The notes under the pieces were generated by a model, which searched no databases, was not told the origin of the DNA, and saw nothing but the letters and a program-made list of their open reading frames with translations. The translations under genes were made by a program, and so were the position numbers. Positions 1 through 8,807 of a DNA stretch of 36,147 nt are shown here, piece by piece (within the stretch, counting starts at the first letter, position 1; each line of letters starts with the position of its first letter). This stretch comes from an uncultured Lachnospiraceae bacterium (GTDB taxonomy: Bacteria; Bacillota; Clostridia; Lachnospirales; Lachnospiraceae): NCBI GenBank assembly GCA_910584325.1, contig CAJTZH010000018.1:1-36147 (forward strand), given 5' to 3'.

Positions 1-2
1 TG

Positions 3-1976
3 TATGCCGGACAGAAAAACACGCCTGCGTATTTTTTTATATTTGAACAAAAAGACAATTATCTGGCGTTTTGCCGGGGGGATGCTGACGCGGACACGAT
101 GGGCTTTTACAAAGAGGAACAAAAGGAACAGCAAGCCTATGCCGTTTCATACAGGCAGTTTATTGACCAGATGGAGAACCGTGCTGCGGGTATGAAACAA
201 TCGGTTCTTTATGAAGAGGAAGAAAGCTATCTGTTTCGCAATCTTCAAAAAACCTGCCGGGATTTTTCTGTATTTGCGGACACATTTGCTGTCGTGGATA
301 ATTGTTTTGGTGTGAGAGCGTTTTCCGGGTATAATTATGGACTTTTATTTTTGATTATCTTTTTGGGGATGCTTGCGTGGCAGATATTATTTTTTGAACG
401 GAACCGCAATCTGCTCTTATTGAGTAAAGGATGCAGACGGGGGCATATGCCGTTGGCGGCAGCCAAGCTGATTACGCTGATTTCGGGCGGCGCTTTTTAT
501 GTTCTGCTGCAGGAGGGCAGTACTATTTTATGGCTTGGCTGGATGTATGGCTATGGCGAATTGTCGCGTCCGGTGCAGTCGGTTTCTCTTTTCCGGAATT
601 GTTCTTATGTAATCACAGTGGGACAGGCAATTGGCATGATGATTCTGATACGTCTTTGTATTGCGGTAGTCATCGGCTCCTTAATGTTTGCCGTCGGAAT
701 GTGTTTAAAGAGTGAAGTGCGGGCGGTTCTTGCAGTCAGTATTGTGCTGGGAGGAGAGTACGCGCTGTACAGACAGCTCTATCTTACCGGTTCCATGAGA
801 GCATTGAAAGTGATAAATCCGTTTTATTATTGGAGCATGGAGCAGTCGCTTGGGTATTACCTGAATCTGAATGTTTTCGGTTATGCCGTAGGAAAAGACA
901 TCTGCGCGGCAGCAGCCGCAATCAATTTTTCCGGATTGTTTATGACGGCAGGCATCATTGGGTTTTGCCGTATCTGTCAAATTCGCGGCGGCGGATATTG
1001 GCAGCGCTGGCTTTTGTGGCTTCGGGAGAAAACCGGGGCAGTCAACAGGCGCGTCAGTTTGTTATATTATGAAGTATATAAGCTGCTGTTTCAACAGAAA
1101 AAGGGTATTGTGGCAGTACTTTTATTGCTGTGGTTTATTTACGGTATTGCGGATGTTTACGCCCCGCAATACTACGCGTCCGCAAAAGAGGCGGCTTATC
1201 ACGCGTATCTGAAGGAGCTGTCCGGTCCTGTGACGGAAGGAACATTTGCGTATCTGGAAAATGAAGAAGCAAGATTTACACGGCTTCGGGAAGACGTACG
1301 TTCTCTTGGAGACGACGGTACGGATGCGGTTAACAAACAAATGCTCCAGTTTGAGCTGGAACTGATGGAGGACGGTTTTCGTCTGGTTTGGGAACAGGCA
1401 GCAGTATTATCGCAGAAGCCGGGAAACATATATGATAAATTCTTATTGGATGAAGCATCATATCAAAGCTTGTGGCAGGATACGGACCATGAGGTGCTGT
1501 TATGGTTTTTGGGAAATGTTGTTGTGCTTTTTTTGCTGTGCGGAATCTATGCCGCGGATGAAGAAAGCAAACTGTCGGGACTGCTTCATTCTACAAAAAA
1601 AGGACGAAAGCATTTGGAGAGAAGCAAAAGTACCGCGGCCTTATGTTGTGAGATTTTTGTATATTTTGTGGTGGAAATGCCGCTGTTTCTGGCGTATTTC
1701 CATATCGACGGATTTCTGACGGCAGGGCAGCGGCTTTGTGATTTTACCAATCAGAATTGTGGCAGTACAATGCCGCTGCTTTTGTTTGAAATAATAGTAT
1801 TTGTATTAAAAGGGTTCAGCTTTTTGCTGACAGCGCTGGTCAGCTATAAGGTTGTAAAATTATTGAAAAACGCAATACCAGCGCTCCTTCTGGGCGGCGG
1901 ATTGTTTGGTATGGCGGCGTTGGTTTTTGCGCGATTCGGCTGGAGTATACACATACTTTTGCTTGGGTTATTATGA
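3..1976 (+). CDS. ABC transporter permease, ABC-2-like (5' end outside window)
   Basis: Integral membrane protein, probably the channel subunit of the exporter whose ATPase follows. The frame is open without a stop from base 3, so the gene starts upstream of the window; the ATG at 99 is probably internal. Hydrophobic segments are encoded around 333-400, 456-515, 610-705, 930-980, 1107-1160, 1495-1557, 1635-1700, 1780-1850 and 1870-1940. Between the helices near 1107 and 1495 lies a long polar, acidic, helix-rich stretch, likely extracytoplasmic. This two-block layout with a large loop is typical of ABC-2-type permeases found in clostridial exporter operons. The stop lies 19 bases before the ATPase start, so the two are one transcript. 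The substrate cannot be read from sequence; family assignment rests on topology and context. Confidence 0.75.
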   Translation, partial: YAGQKNTPAYFFIFEQKDNYLAFCRGDADADTMGFYKEEQKEQQAYAVSYRQFIDQMENRAAGMKQSVLYEEEESYLFRNLQKTCRDFSVFADTFAVVDNCFGVRAFSGYNYGLLFLIIFLGMLAWQILFFERNRNLLLLSKGCRRGHMPLAAAKLITLISGGAFYVLLQEGSTILWLGWMYGYGELSRPVQSVSLFRNCSYVITVGQAIGMMILIRLCIAVVIGSLMFAVGMCLKSEVRAVLAVSIVLGGEYALYRQLYLTGSMRALKVINPFYYWSMEQSLGYYLNLNVFGYAVGKDICAAAAAINFSGLFMTAGIIGFCRICQIRGGGYWQRWLLWLREKTGAVNRRVSLLYYEVYKLLFQQKKGIVAVLLLLWFIYGIADVYAPQYYASAKEAAYHAYLKELSGPVTEGTFAYLENEEARFTRLREDVRSLGDDGTDAVNKQMLQFELELMEDGFRLVWEQAAVLSQKPGNIYDKFLLDEASYQSLWQDTDHEVLLWFLGNVVVLFLLCGIYAADEESKLSGLLHSTKKGRKHLERSKSTAALCCEIFVYFVVEMPLFLAYFHIDGFLTAGQRLCDFTNQNCGSTMPLLLFEIIVFVLKGFSFLLTALVSYKVVKLLKNAIPALLLGGGLFGMAALVFARFGWSIHILLLGLL

Positions 1977-1995
1977 AGAACGGAGTGGAGACAAT

Positions 1996-2865
1996 ATGGA
2001 GCTGAAGCTTGACGGTATCAGTAAAAGTTATGACAAGGGAAAGACATATGCAATTCAAAATATTTCAGCTGTGTTTACGCCCGGAGTCTATGGAATTTTG
2101 GGGGCGAACGGCGCAGGGAAAAGTACAATACTCAATATGATTACGGATAATCTGACCTGCGATTACGGTACAATTATTCTGGACGGGAATGATATTCATG
2201 CGCTGGGGGAAAAATACCGGGAAAGGCTTGGCTATATGCCGCAGCAGCAGGGACTATATGAAACGTTTACCGCGGACACATTTCTATGGTACATGGCGGC
2301 GCTCAAGGGCATGAAAAAGAAAGAGGCAAAAGCCGCGATTGAAGAGCTGCTTGATGTCGTAGGACTGAAACAGGACCGGTATAAGAAATTGAAAGCGTAT
2401 TCCGGTGGAATGAAGCAGAGGATTCTGATTGCGCAGGCGCTGCTGAACACACCGGATGTTTTGATTTTAGATGAGCCGACGGCAGGGCTGGACCCAAAGG
2501 AGAGGATTCGGATTCGTAATTATATCAGTGAAAGCGCTAAGGATAAAATCGTTCTTCTGGCTACGCACGTAGTGTCTGATGTGGAATATATTTCAAAAGA
2601 AATTTTAATCCTGAGGGCGGGACAGATTATCCGCAAAGCTCCGCCGGGGGAGCTTTTGACGGAGCTTAATAATAAAGTATTTGAAGTGCGTGTTACGCAG
2701 GAAGAAGAACGGCATTATAAAAATGCAGGATATAAGATTGCCAACGTTTCTCTGACGGCGGACAAGGTGTGCCTGCGGATTGTTTCAGATGAAATTCCAC
2801 GCGTGGGAGACGTTCATATAGTCCGTCCCTGCCTGGAGGATGCGTATCTTTACTGGGCGGAATAA
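1996..2865 (+). CDS. ABC transporter ATP-binding protein
   Basis: Cytoplasmic ATPase subunit of 289 residues that should power the membrane partner encoded just upstream. Walker A is GANGAGKS (residues 36-43), the Q-loop region is MPQQQG (81-86), the ABC signature is YSGGMKQR (135-142), Walker B is VLILDEPTAGLD (155-166), and the H-loop is in the ATHVVSD stretch. The C-terminal part after about residue 215 is a short accessory region, as in ABC-2 exporter ATPases. The ATG at 1996 was chosen over an in-frame upstream start because it follows a GGAG-rich ribosome site (1981-1990) and gives the usual short beta-strand start MELKLDGISKSY. Its stop is 6 bases from the stop of the convergent traX-like gene, with no obvious terminator between them. 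Confidence 0.93.
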   Translation: MELKLDGISKSYDKGKTYAIQNISAVFTPGVYGILGANGAGKSTILNMITDNLTCDYGTIILDGNDIHALGEKYRERLGYMPQQQGLYETFTADTFLWYMAALKGMKKKEAKAAIEELLDVVGLKQDRYKKLKAYSGGMKQRILIAQALLNTPDVLILDEPTAGLDPKERIRIRNYISESAKDKIVLLATHVVSDVEYISKEILILRAGQIIRKAPPGELLTELNNKVFEVRVTQEEERHYKNAGYKIANVSLTADKVCLRIVSDEIPRVGDVHIVRPCLEDAYLYWAE

Positions 2866-2871
2866 TCTGTC

Positions 2872-3588
2872 TTACATCATCTGCATTACCCCCAGCACAA
2901 GCAAATGAAGCGGATAAAAGATATAGAAAAACCATTTGTGCACCGGGTGTCTGCTGCCGCTCTCCCCGTTGTAAAAGAACTGCATCAAAACAGGAACCAT
3001 AAAAACGCCGAGCTGGAATATTCCCCAGATGCCAAAGCCGCCAAGCAGGAATACCGGAATGGAAATGATACAGAACCAGAACCATTTCTTTTTGGCATTG
3101 TCACGGTAACAGAACAGCACCAGCGCGTATAACACGTCAAAAACAGGCCAGTCGCCAAACACGGAAAGAAGACATAAACCGATGATGCCGAGAATCTTTA
3201 CCCATTTCGGGCAGGTTCCCTTATCCCACAGCCAGACTGCAAGCAGCGCAAGAAGCAGCGTATAAATGACACCAAACGTCGGAAAAATGTAAAAATGACC
3301 GTTCATCCAATAGATTGGAAGCTGCTGAAATTCAAAAAGACAGAACGGAACCCATGAAACCAGGGCGAAGATGCCAAGCCGCAGCGCGTATTTCTTAACA
3401 TTTCTGGTGTAAAGATATCCTTCCGCGACAAAGTAAGCCATGACGGGACCTGTGAGTCGTCCGATAAAGTGCATGAGCTGACCGAGAACAGATTCCGTCG
3501 GTACAAACGCCCATGCGATGTGGTCAATCAGCATGGCGGCAATCACGAGATACTTCACCTGGTTACGGTTTAAGGAAACGTTTTTCAT
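2872..3588 (-). CDS. TraX family membrane protein
   Basis: A 238-residue, very hydrophobic protein with about seven to eight predicted membrane helices. It begins with the conserved pattern of TraX-like proteins: a short polar start, then YLVIAAMLIDHIAW with the Asp-His pair near residue 22, followed by GRLTGPVMAYFVAEGY. TraX of the F plasmid N-acetylates pilin. Chromosomal relatives in Clostridia are common, related to membrane acyltransferases, and mostly uncharacterised, so a role in acylating a surface molecule is only inferred. A good ribosome site (GGAGG, reading the minus strand at 3600-3604) precedes the ATG. The gene converges on the ABC exporter and diverges from rel, so it is its own transcription unit. 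Confidence 0.85.
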   Translation of the reverse strand: MKNVSLNRNQVKYLVIAAMLIDHIAWAFVPTESVLGQLMHFIGRLTGPVMAYFVAEGYLYTRNVKKYALRLGIFALVSWVPFCLFEFQQLPIYWMNGHFYIFPTFGVIYTLLLALLAVWLWDKGTCPKWVKILGIIGLCLLSVFGDWPVFDVLYALVLFCYRDNAKKKWFWFCIISIPVFLLGGFGIWGIFQLGVFMVPVLMQFFYNGESGSRHPVHKWFFYIFYPLHLLVLGVMQMM

Positions 3589-3663
3589 TTTTATAAAGCC
3601 TCCGAAATAACTTTAGAATATAGTCGTATATTATCACAAAGAATCACGTTTTACAAAACAATC

Positions 3664-3692
3664 TTGCATTTTCTTAATAAAAATTTTATAAT
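3664..3692 (+). promoter_or_regulatory. Sigma-A promoter of the rel operon
   Basis: TTGCAT at 3664-3669, a 17-base spacer, and TATAAT at 3687-3692. The expected transcription start is near 3699, about 70 bases before the rel ATG. It lies in the AT-rich gap between the divergent traX-like gene and rel. Confidence 0.8.
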
Positions 3693-3697
3693 ATAAA

Positions 3698-3723
3698 GAC
3701 TAATGTGGATAATTAGTCCTTTT
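3698..3723 (+). promoter_or_regulatory. 5'-end hairpin with T-run in the rel leader
   Basis: GACTAAT (3698-3704) and ATTAGTC (3712-3718) form a perfect 7-bp stem with a 7-base loop, followed by CTTTTT (3719-3724). The stem starts almost exactly at the predicted transcription start. It could be a message-stabilising 5' stem, a weak attenuator, or an operator. The structure is seen; the function is inference. Confidence 0.45.
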
Positions 3724-3770
3724 TATGGAATTGGACAGTAGTTTACAGATACCAGAAAGCAGGTGCGGCT

Positions 3771-6062
3771 ATGTCAGATGAAAGATTACTTAACAAAAAT
3801 CTGGATGAGGTGGAAAGTCCGGTCAAGGCTCCGGCAGATTTTACGAGTCCTGAGGTTTTGCACGAAGAATTAATAAAAAGTATTAAGAAGTATCGTCCCA
3901 ATACGGATTTAACGATGGTGGAAAAGGCGTATGAGACTGCGACAAGAGTCCATGAAGGGCAGTTCCGCAAGTCGGGGGAGCCGTATATTATCCACCCAAT
4001 CTGTGTCGCGATAATTCTGGCGGAACTGGAGCTGGATAAGGAAACGATTATCGCCGGACTTCTTCATGATGTCGTTGAAGATACCATGATGACAAGCGAA
4101 GATGTGGCGAGAGAGTTTGGCGACGAGATTGCGCTTTTGGTTGACGGCGTTACCAAACTGACGCAGTTGAATTATTCGGTGGATAAAGTGGAAATTCAGG
4201 CAGAGAACCTGCGGAAAATGTTTCTTGCTATGGCTAAGGACATCCGCGTGGTGCTTGTCAAACTTGCCGACAGACTCCACAACATGCGCACGATGCAGTA
4301 CCAGAAACCGGAGAAACAGAAGGAAAAATCAAGAGAGACCATGGAAATCTACGCACCGATTGCCAGCCGTCTCGGTATTTCCAAGATTAAAGTAGAATTA
4401 GACGACCTTTCCATGAAATATCTGATGCCGGACGTCTATCAGGATTTGGCGGAGAAAATCAGTTTAAGCAGGAAGGAACGAGAGATATTTATTAACGGCA
4501 TTATCCGTGAAGTGAAGATGCATATTGACAATGCGGGCATCGAAGCGGAGATTGACGGACGTGTCAAACATTTTTTCAGTATTTACCGCAAGATGATTAA
4601 TCAGGATAAAACACTTGACCAGATATATGATATTTTTGCCGTGCGGATTCGCGTGGAGACGGTAAAGGACTGTTATGCGGCTCTTGGCGTTATCCATGAA
4701 ATGTATAAGCCGATTCCCGGCAGGTTTAAGGATTATATCGCCATGCCGAAAGCGAATATGTACCAGTCGCTCCATACGACGCTGATTTCTTCTACGGGGC
4801 AGCCATTTGAAATTCAGATTCGCACGCATGAAATGCATCGGATTGCCGAATACGGTATTGCGGCGCACTGGAAATACAAAGAGGGCAAAACGGGCAACAG
4901 CAACGAGCAGGAAAAAATGGCGTGGCTGCGCCAGATTCTCGAATGGCAGAGAGATATGTCCGATAATAAGGAATTTTTGTCTTCCATCAAGAGTGATTTG
5001 GATTTATTTTCCGATTCCGTTTACTGTTTCACACCTTCGGGAGACGTAAAAAATCTGCCGGCAGGCTCCAATACCATTGATTTCGCTTACAGTATCCACA
5101 GCGCCGTTGGAAATAAAATGATAGGCGCCAGAGTAAACGGACGACTTGTCAATAACGAGTATGTATTAAAAAACGGCGACCGGGTGGAAATTATCACATC
5201 ACAGAATTCGAAAGGACCAAGCCGCGACTGGCTGTCTCTTGTCAAAAGCGCGCAGGCGCGTAATAAGATAAATCAGTGGTTTAAACAGGAATTAAAAGAA
5301 GATAATATTATCAGGGGCAGAGACTTAATCAACAGTTACTGCAAAGGCAAGAATATTAACCTTTCCGAAATTTTAATGCCGGAATTTATGGAAAAAACCA
5401 TGATAAAATACGGGTTCCGCGACTGGGATTCTCTGCTTGCGGGAGTCGGGCACGGCGGATTAAAGGAAAGCCAGGTTGTCAATAAATTATGTGAAGAATA
5501 TGAAAAGAAGAAAAAACGGGATATTACCGACCAGGAGATACTGGCGAATATCGGCAATTTGGACGACGGAGACAAAGGCAGTAAACCGGCGGCAAAGAGA
5601 GCTTCCGGCGGAATTGTCGTCAAAGGCGCGCATGATGTGGCGGTTCGTTTTTCGAGATGCTGTATGCCGGTTCCGGGTGATGAAATTGTGGGTTTTGTCA
5701 CAAGAGGAAGAGGTATTTCCATCCACAGGACGGACTGCGTCAATATTATCAATCTGCCGGAACTGGAACGCTCCCGTCTGATTGACGCGGAGTGGCAGGC
5801 GGAAAGTATTGTAAGCGGCGAGAAATATTCGGTTGAAATCAGCATTTACGCGAATAACCGTCTCGGAATTATTGTGGACATTACCAAAGTGCTCACAGAA
5901 AAAAATATCAGTGTGACAGGAATGAACTGCCGTATCAATAAACAGGATAAGGCGACGATTCTGATTTCATTTGACGTGCGTTCTACGGAGGAATTGCAGA
6001 CACTTGTGGCAAAAATCCGTAATGTGGATGGCGTCATTGATATCGAGAGAACAACAGGCTGA
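3771..6062 (+). CDS. rel: Bifunctional (p)ppGpp synthetase/hydrolase (Rel/SpoT)
   Basis: Makes (p)ppGpp from GTP/GDP plus ATP during amino-acid starvation and degrades it again. The 763-residue length fits long Rel proteins. Domains in order: HD hydrolase (about 45-200; His75, His99-Asp100, and LADRLHNMRTM 165-175), synthetase (about 235-360, with the RFKD motif at 318-321 typical of bifunctional enzymes rather than synthetase-only RelA, and NMYQSLHTT), TGS (about 418-478), a helical and zinc-finger-like region (FSRCCMPVPGDEI, about 625-640), and a C-terminal ACT domain (about 690-760). Both active-site regions look intact. The ATG at 3771 follows AGCAGG. It is the first gene of an operon with an MBL hydrolase, hemZ, an HD-GYP protein and aspS, tying the stringent response to tRNA charging. 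Confidence 0.97.
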   Translation: MSDERLLNKNLDEVESPVKAPADFTSPEVLHEELIKSIKKYRPNTDLTMVEKAYETATRVHEGQFRKSGEPYIIHPICVAIILAELELDKETIIAGLLHDVVEDTMMTSEDVAREFGDEIALLVDGVTKLTQLNYSVDKVEIQAENLRKMFLAMAKDIRVVLVKLADRLHNMRTMQYQKPEKQKEKSRETMEIYAPIASRLGISKIKVELDDLSMKYLMPDVYQDLAEKISLSRKEREIFINGIIREVKMHIDNAGIEAEIDGRVKHFFSIYRKMINQDKTLDQIYDIFAVRIRVETVKDCYAALGVIHEMYKPIPGRFKDYIAMPKANMYQSLHTTLISSTGQPFEIQIRTHEMHRIAEYGIAAHWKYKEGKTGNSNEQEKMAWLRQILEWQRDMSDNKEFLSSIKSDLDLFSDSVYCFTPSGDVKNLPAGSNTIDFAYSIHSAVGNKMIGARVNGRLVNNEYVLKNGDRVEIITSQNSKGPSRDWLSLVKSAQARNKINQWFKQELKEDNIIRGRDLINSYCKGKNINLSEILMPEFMEKTMIKYGFRDWDSLLAGVGHGGLKESQVVNKLCEEYEKKKKRDITDQEILANIGNLDDGDKGSKPAAKRASGGIVVKGAHDVAVRFSRCCMPVPGDEIVGFVTRGRGISIHRTDCVNIINLPELERSRLIDAEWQAESIVSGEKYSVEISIYANNRLGIIVDITKVLTEKNISVTGMNCRINKQDKATILISFDVRSTEELQTLVAKIRNVDGVIDIERTTG

Positions 6063-6078
6063 CGATTGGGGAAATAAT

Positions 6079-6717
6079 ATGAAGAATATAAAAATTGACA
6101 GTATGAGCGTGGGTTCATTAGGAACAAACTGCTATTTTGTCTGCAATGAAGCCACGGGGGAAACGGTTGTTGTTGACCCGGGAGCCGATGCAGCAAAAAT
6201 CGCCGCGCGTATCGAAAAAAAACAATACCGCCCGGCAGCGGTTTTTCTGACGCACGCGCATTTTGACCATATGATGGCGGCAAGGGAAATTTGTGACAAA
6301 TACGGTATCAGACTGTATATGTATGAGAAAGAGACGGAACTTGCCGGCGACCCTGACGCGAATCTTTCGACTTCGTTTATGGGACCGTATTATGTGGAAG
6401 CGGATGAGACATTTACGGATCATCAGACGGTCAGTATTGCGGACGTTGATTTTACGGTGCTGCATACGCCGGGACATACAAAAGGAAGCTGTTGTTTTTA
6501 TCTGGAGAAAGAAAAAGCTTTGTTGAGCGGAGACACGCTGTTTTGCCAGTCAGTCGGAAGAAGTGATTTTCCGACCGGCAGCACGGCGCAGCTTCTTAGA
6601 AGTATCGGAACAAGGCTGTTTACGCTTCCCGATGATACTGTTGTTTATCCGGGACACGGTGAGGCGACGACAATCGGCTATGAAAAGGTGCACAATTGTT
6701 GTGCAGGTATGGTTTAG
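6079..6717 (+). CDS. MBL-fold metallo-hydrolase (glyoxalase II-like)
   Basis: Cytoplasmic 212-residue metallo-beta-lactamase-fold hydrolase. The metal-binding motif THAHFDH is at residues 58-64, with later metal ligands in TPGHTKGS, LSGDTLF and VVYPGHG. The compact size and the GDTLF...GRSDFPTG stretch match the small YcbL-type relatives of hydroxyacylglutathione hydrolase, whose true substrate is usually unknown. The ATG at 6079 was preferred over an earlier in-frame start inside rel because it gives a normal N-terminus and follows a GGGGA ribosome site. It begins 16 bases after rel and ends 3 bases before hemZ; an MBL gene between rel and hemZ is a familiar arrangement in Clostridia. Confidence 0.9.
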   Translation: MKNIKIDSMSVGSLGTNCYFVCNEATGETVVVDPGADAAKIAARIEKKQYRPAAVFLTHAHFDHMMAAREICDKYGIRLYMYEKETELAGDPDANLSTSFMGPYYVEADETFTDHQTVSIADVDFTVLHTPGHTKGSCCFYLEKEKALLSGDTLFCQSVGRSDFPTGSTAQLLRSIGTRLFTLPDDTVVYPGHGEATTIGYEKVHNCCAGMV

Positions 6718-6720
6718 GAC

Positions 6721-8157
6721 ATGATACGGTTTACGGTAAATAATCAGGAATATTATGATGAAGTGCTTGTGCTGATTAAGGCATTTTACCCGATGGTACA
6801 GGTTTCAGATAAAGCGCAGGAAAATGATACAATCGAAAAAACTGTTCGGGTAACGGCAAAAGCTGATGCGGTTACCGTGGAGATAGACAGCAGGATTTGG
6901 GAGCGGGCGGTATCGGCGGAAGGCATAGCTAACCAAAAAGCTGTAAGGGATACGCTAAAGACCGTTTTGTATCTGGCGCTTGCAAAAGAGTCGGGAAGAA
7001 AACTTCCCTGGGGCTCTCTTACGGGCGTCAGACCGGTCAAGCTCGTTCTTGGCAGGCTGGAGGAGGGAATGTCCGAAGAAGATATCAGAACAGATTTGAA
7101 GCGTCGCTATATGGTGAGTGATACAAAACTGGAACTTTCGCTGAATGTGGCAAAGCGTGAGAAAAAGCTTCTCGAAAGGCTGAATTACCGTGACGGGTTC
7201 AGCATATATATCGGCATACCGTTTTGTCCGACGACATGTCTTTACTGTTCCTTCACGTCATATCCCATCGGTGTTTGGAAGAAGAGGACGGACGACTATG
7301 TGGAAGCGCTGTTGTCGGAGATGGAGTTTACGGCGCAGTATTTCAAAGGCAGAAAACCGGATTCGGTGTATTTCGGAGGCGGTACGCCGACAACGCTTGA
7401 ACCGTACCAGCTTGACAGGATTCTTACGGCATTGGAAGCGAAGTTTGATTTGTCGGATTTGAAGGAACTTACGGTGGAAGCGGGAAGGCCGGACAGTGTT
7501 ACGGAGGAGAAATTCCACGTTTTAAAAGCGCACGGTGTTACGCGGATTTCCATTAATCCGCAGACCATGAATCAGAAAACGTTGGATTTGATCGGAAGAC
7601 GTCATACGGTGGAGCAGGTCAAAGAGGCTTTTTTTCTGGCAAGGAACTGTGGGTTTGACAATATTAACATGGATTTGATTGTGGGACTTCCGGGAGAGGA
7701 TATTGAGGATGTCAGAACAACCATGGAGGAAATAAAAAAACTTTCGCCGGATAATCTAACCGTGCATTCGCTGGCTGTCAAGCGCGCGGCGGCGCTCAAT
7801 CTCTGGAAAGAACAATTTCACGGTACGATTTGTAATACGGATGAAATCATTAACCTGACGGCGGATTACGCCGGCGTGATGGGACTGAATCCTTACTATT
7901 TATACCGCCAGAAGAATATGGCGGGCAATTTTGAAAATGTGGGATATGCGAGAGAGGGGATGGAAGGACTCTATAATATCTTGATAATGGAGGAGAAACA
8001 GACTATAATTGCTATGGGAGCGGGGGCGTCTTCCAAATTTGTTTTTCCAAAAGAAAACAGAATTGAGCGGATTGAGAATGTAAAAGACGTTAAGAATTAT
8101 ATAGAGCGCATTGATGAAATGATAGCACGAAAGCGTAAATTTTTAAGTGGTATTTAG
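6721..8157 (+). CDS. hemZ: HemZ-type radical SAM coproporphyrinogen III oxidase-like protein
   Basis: Radical SAM enzyme of 478 residues. The cluster motif CPTTCLYC gives Cys169, Cys173 and Cys176, and the GGGTPTT motif follows at about 218-224. An N-terminal domain of about 160 residues before the radical SAM core is typical of HemZ and absent from HemN. HemZ proteins are annotated as oxygen-independent coproporphyrinogen dehydrogenases. Many anaerobes that carry them lack a full haem pathway, so the real substrate here is uncertain. The gene starts 3 bases after the MBL gene and is followed 17 bases later by the HD-GYP gene, all in one operon. Confidence 0.92.
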   Translation: MIRFTVNNQEYYDEVLVLIKAFYPMVQVSDKAQENDTIEKTVRVTAKADAVTVEIDSRIWERAVSAEGIANQKAVRDTLKTVLYLALAKESGRKLPWGSLTGVRPVKLVLGRLEEGMSEEDIRTDLKRRYMVSDTKLELSLNVAKREKKLLERLNYRDGFSIYIGIPFCPTTCLYCSFTSYPIGVWKKRTDDYVEALLSEMEFTAQYFKGRKPDSVYFGGGTPTTLEPYQLDRILTALEAKFDLSDLKELTVEAGRPDSVTEEKFHVLKAHGVTRISINPQTMNQKTLDLIGRRHTVEQVKEAFFLARNCGFDNINMDLIVGLPGEDIEDVRTTMEEIKKLSPDNLTVHSLAVKRAAALNLWKEQFHGTICNTDEIINLTADYAGVMGLNPYYLYRQKNMAGNFENVGYAREGMEGLYNILIMEEKQTIIAMGAGASSKFVFPKENRIERIENVKDVKNYIERIDEMIARKRKFLSGI

Positions 8158-8174
8158 TGTGACGGAGGCTGTTT

Positions 8175-8807
8175 ATGGAGTCGCTTAGAGAGATTGTGTT
8201 AAGTGATTTAAAAAGTAATCTGAATCATGGAATTCTTGTGAGCAGGCTGACATATCTGATTGCCAGAGAATTGAAACTGGACGAGGACATGTGTTATGAA
8301 ATGGCAGTAGCAGGTATGGTGCATGACATCGGCAAAATGAAACTTTCGCCTTATTTATACGGAAGGAACAGAGAGTCCCTGGCAGTAGAGGAAATGCAGT
8401 ATATGCGTATGCATTCCAAAATAAGCTATGATATTTTACAATATTATGATTTTACATATTTTACACTGGAGACGGTGCTTCATCATCATGAATGTTATGA
8501 CGGTTCGGGATATCCCGACAATCTGGCGGGGGAGGACATCCCAATCGGCGCGCGGGTGCTGAAGGTTGCGGATTCTTTTGCGGCGCTGATTTCTGACAGA
8601 CCGTACCGCAAGGCTTTTAGTTTTGACGCGGCGGTGGATATTATGATCGATGAGGTGAAGAATTACGACATGGAAGTATTTATTGCATTCCAGAGAGTGA
8701 TTCATGAGCCGAAAACCATTGAGATAATTAAAAACAGCAGTCTTGTTTTTGATGGAATAGAAGAGTTAATTTTTACAGCTGAACAGGAGGAAATGAAAAA
8801 TGGCTGA
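8175..8807 (+). CDS. Stand-alone HD-GYP domain phosphohydrolase
   Basis: A 210-residue soluble protein made almost wholly of an HD-GYP domain. Motifs in order: HDIGK (50-54), the MHSKISYDIL helix (His80), HHHECYDGSGYP (103-114, containing the GYP signature), and the VADSFAALISDRPYR segment (131-145). HD-GYP enzymes hydrolyse cyclic di-GMP or related cyclic dinucleotides; the metal ligands look intact, so activity is plausible. No receiver, PAS or membrane segment is attached, so its input signal is not visible. The start follows GACGGAGG. Its end overlaps the aspS start by 8 bases, which implies translational coupling. It occupies a position between hemZ and aspS where hisS is often found in Firmicutes. 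Confidence 0.9.
   Translation: MESLREIVLSDLKSNLNHGILVSRLTYLIARELKLDEDMCYEMAVAGMVHDIGKMKLSPYLYGRNRESLAVEEMQYMRMHSKISYDILQYYDFTYFTLETVLHHHECYDGSGYPDNLAGEDIPIGARVLKVADSFAALISDRPYRKAFSFDAAVDIMIDEVKNYDMEVFIAFQRVIHEPKTIEIIKNSSLVFDGIEELIFTAEQEEMKNG

Noticed and set aside
4..195. Open frame of 63 codons at the left edge
   Set aside because: Out of frame with the membrane permease, whose frame is open to the window edge; basic, non-protein-like composition.
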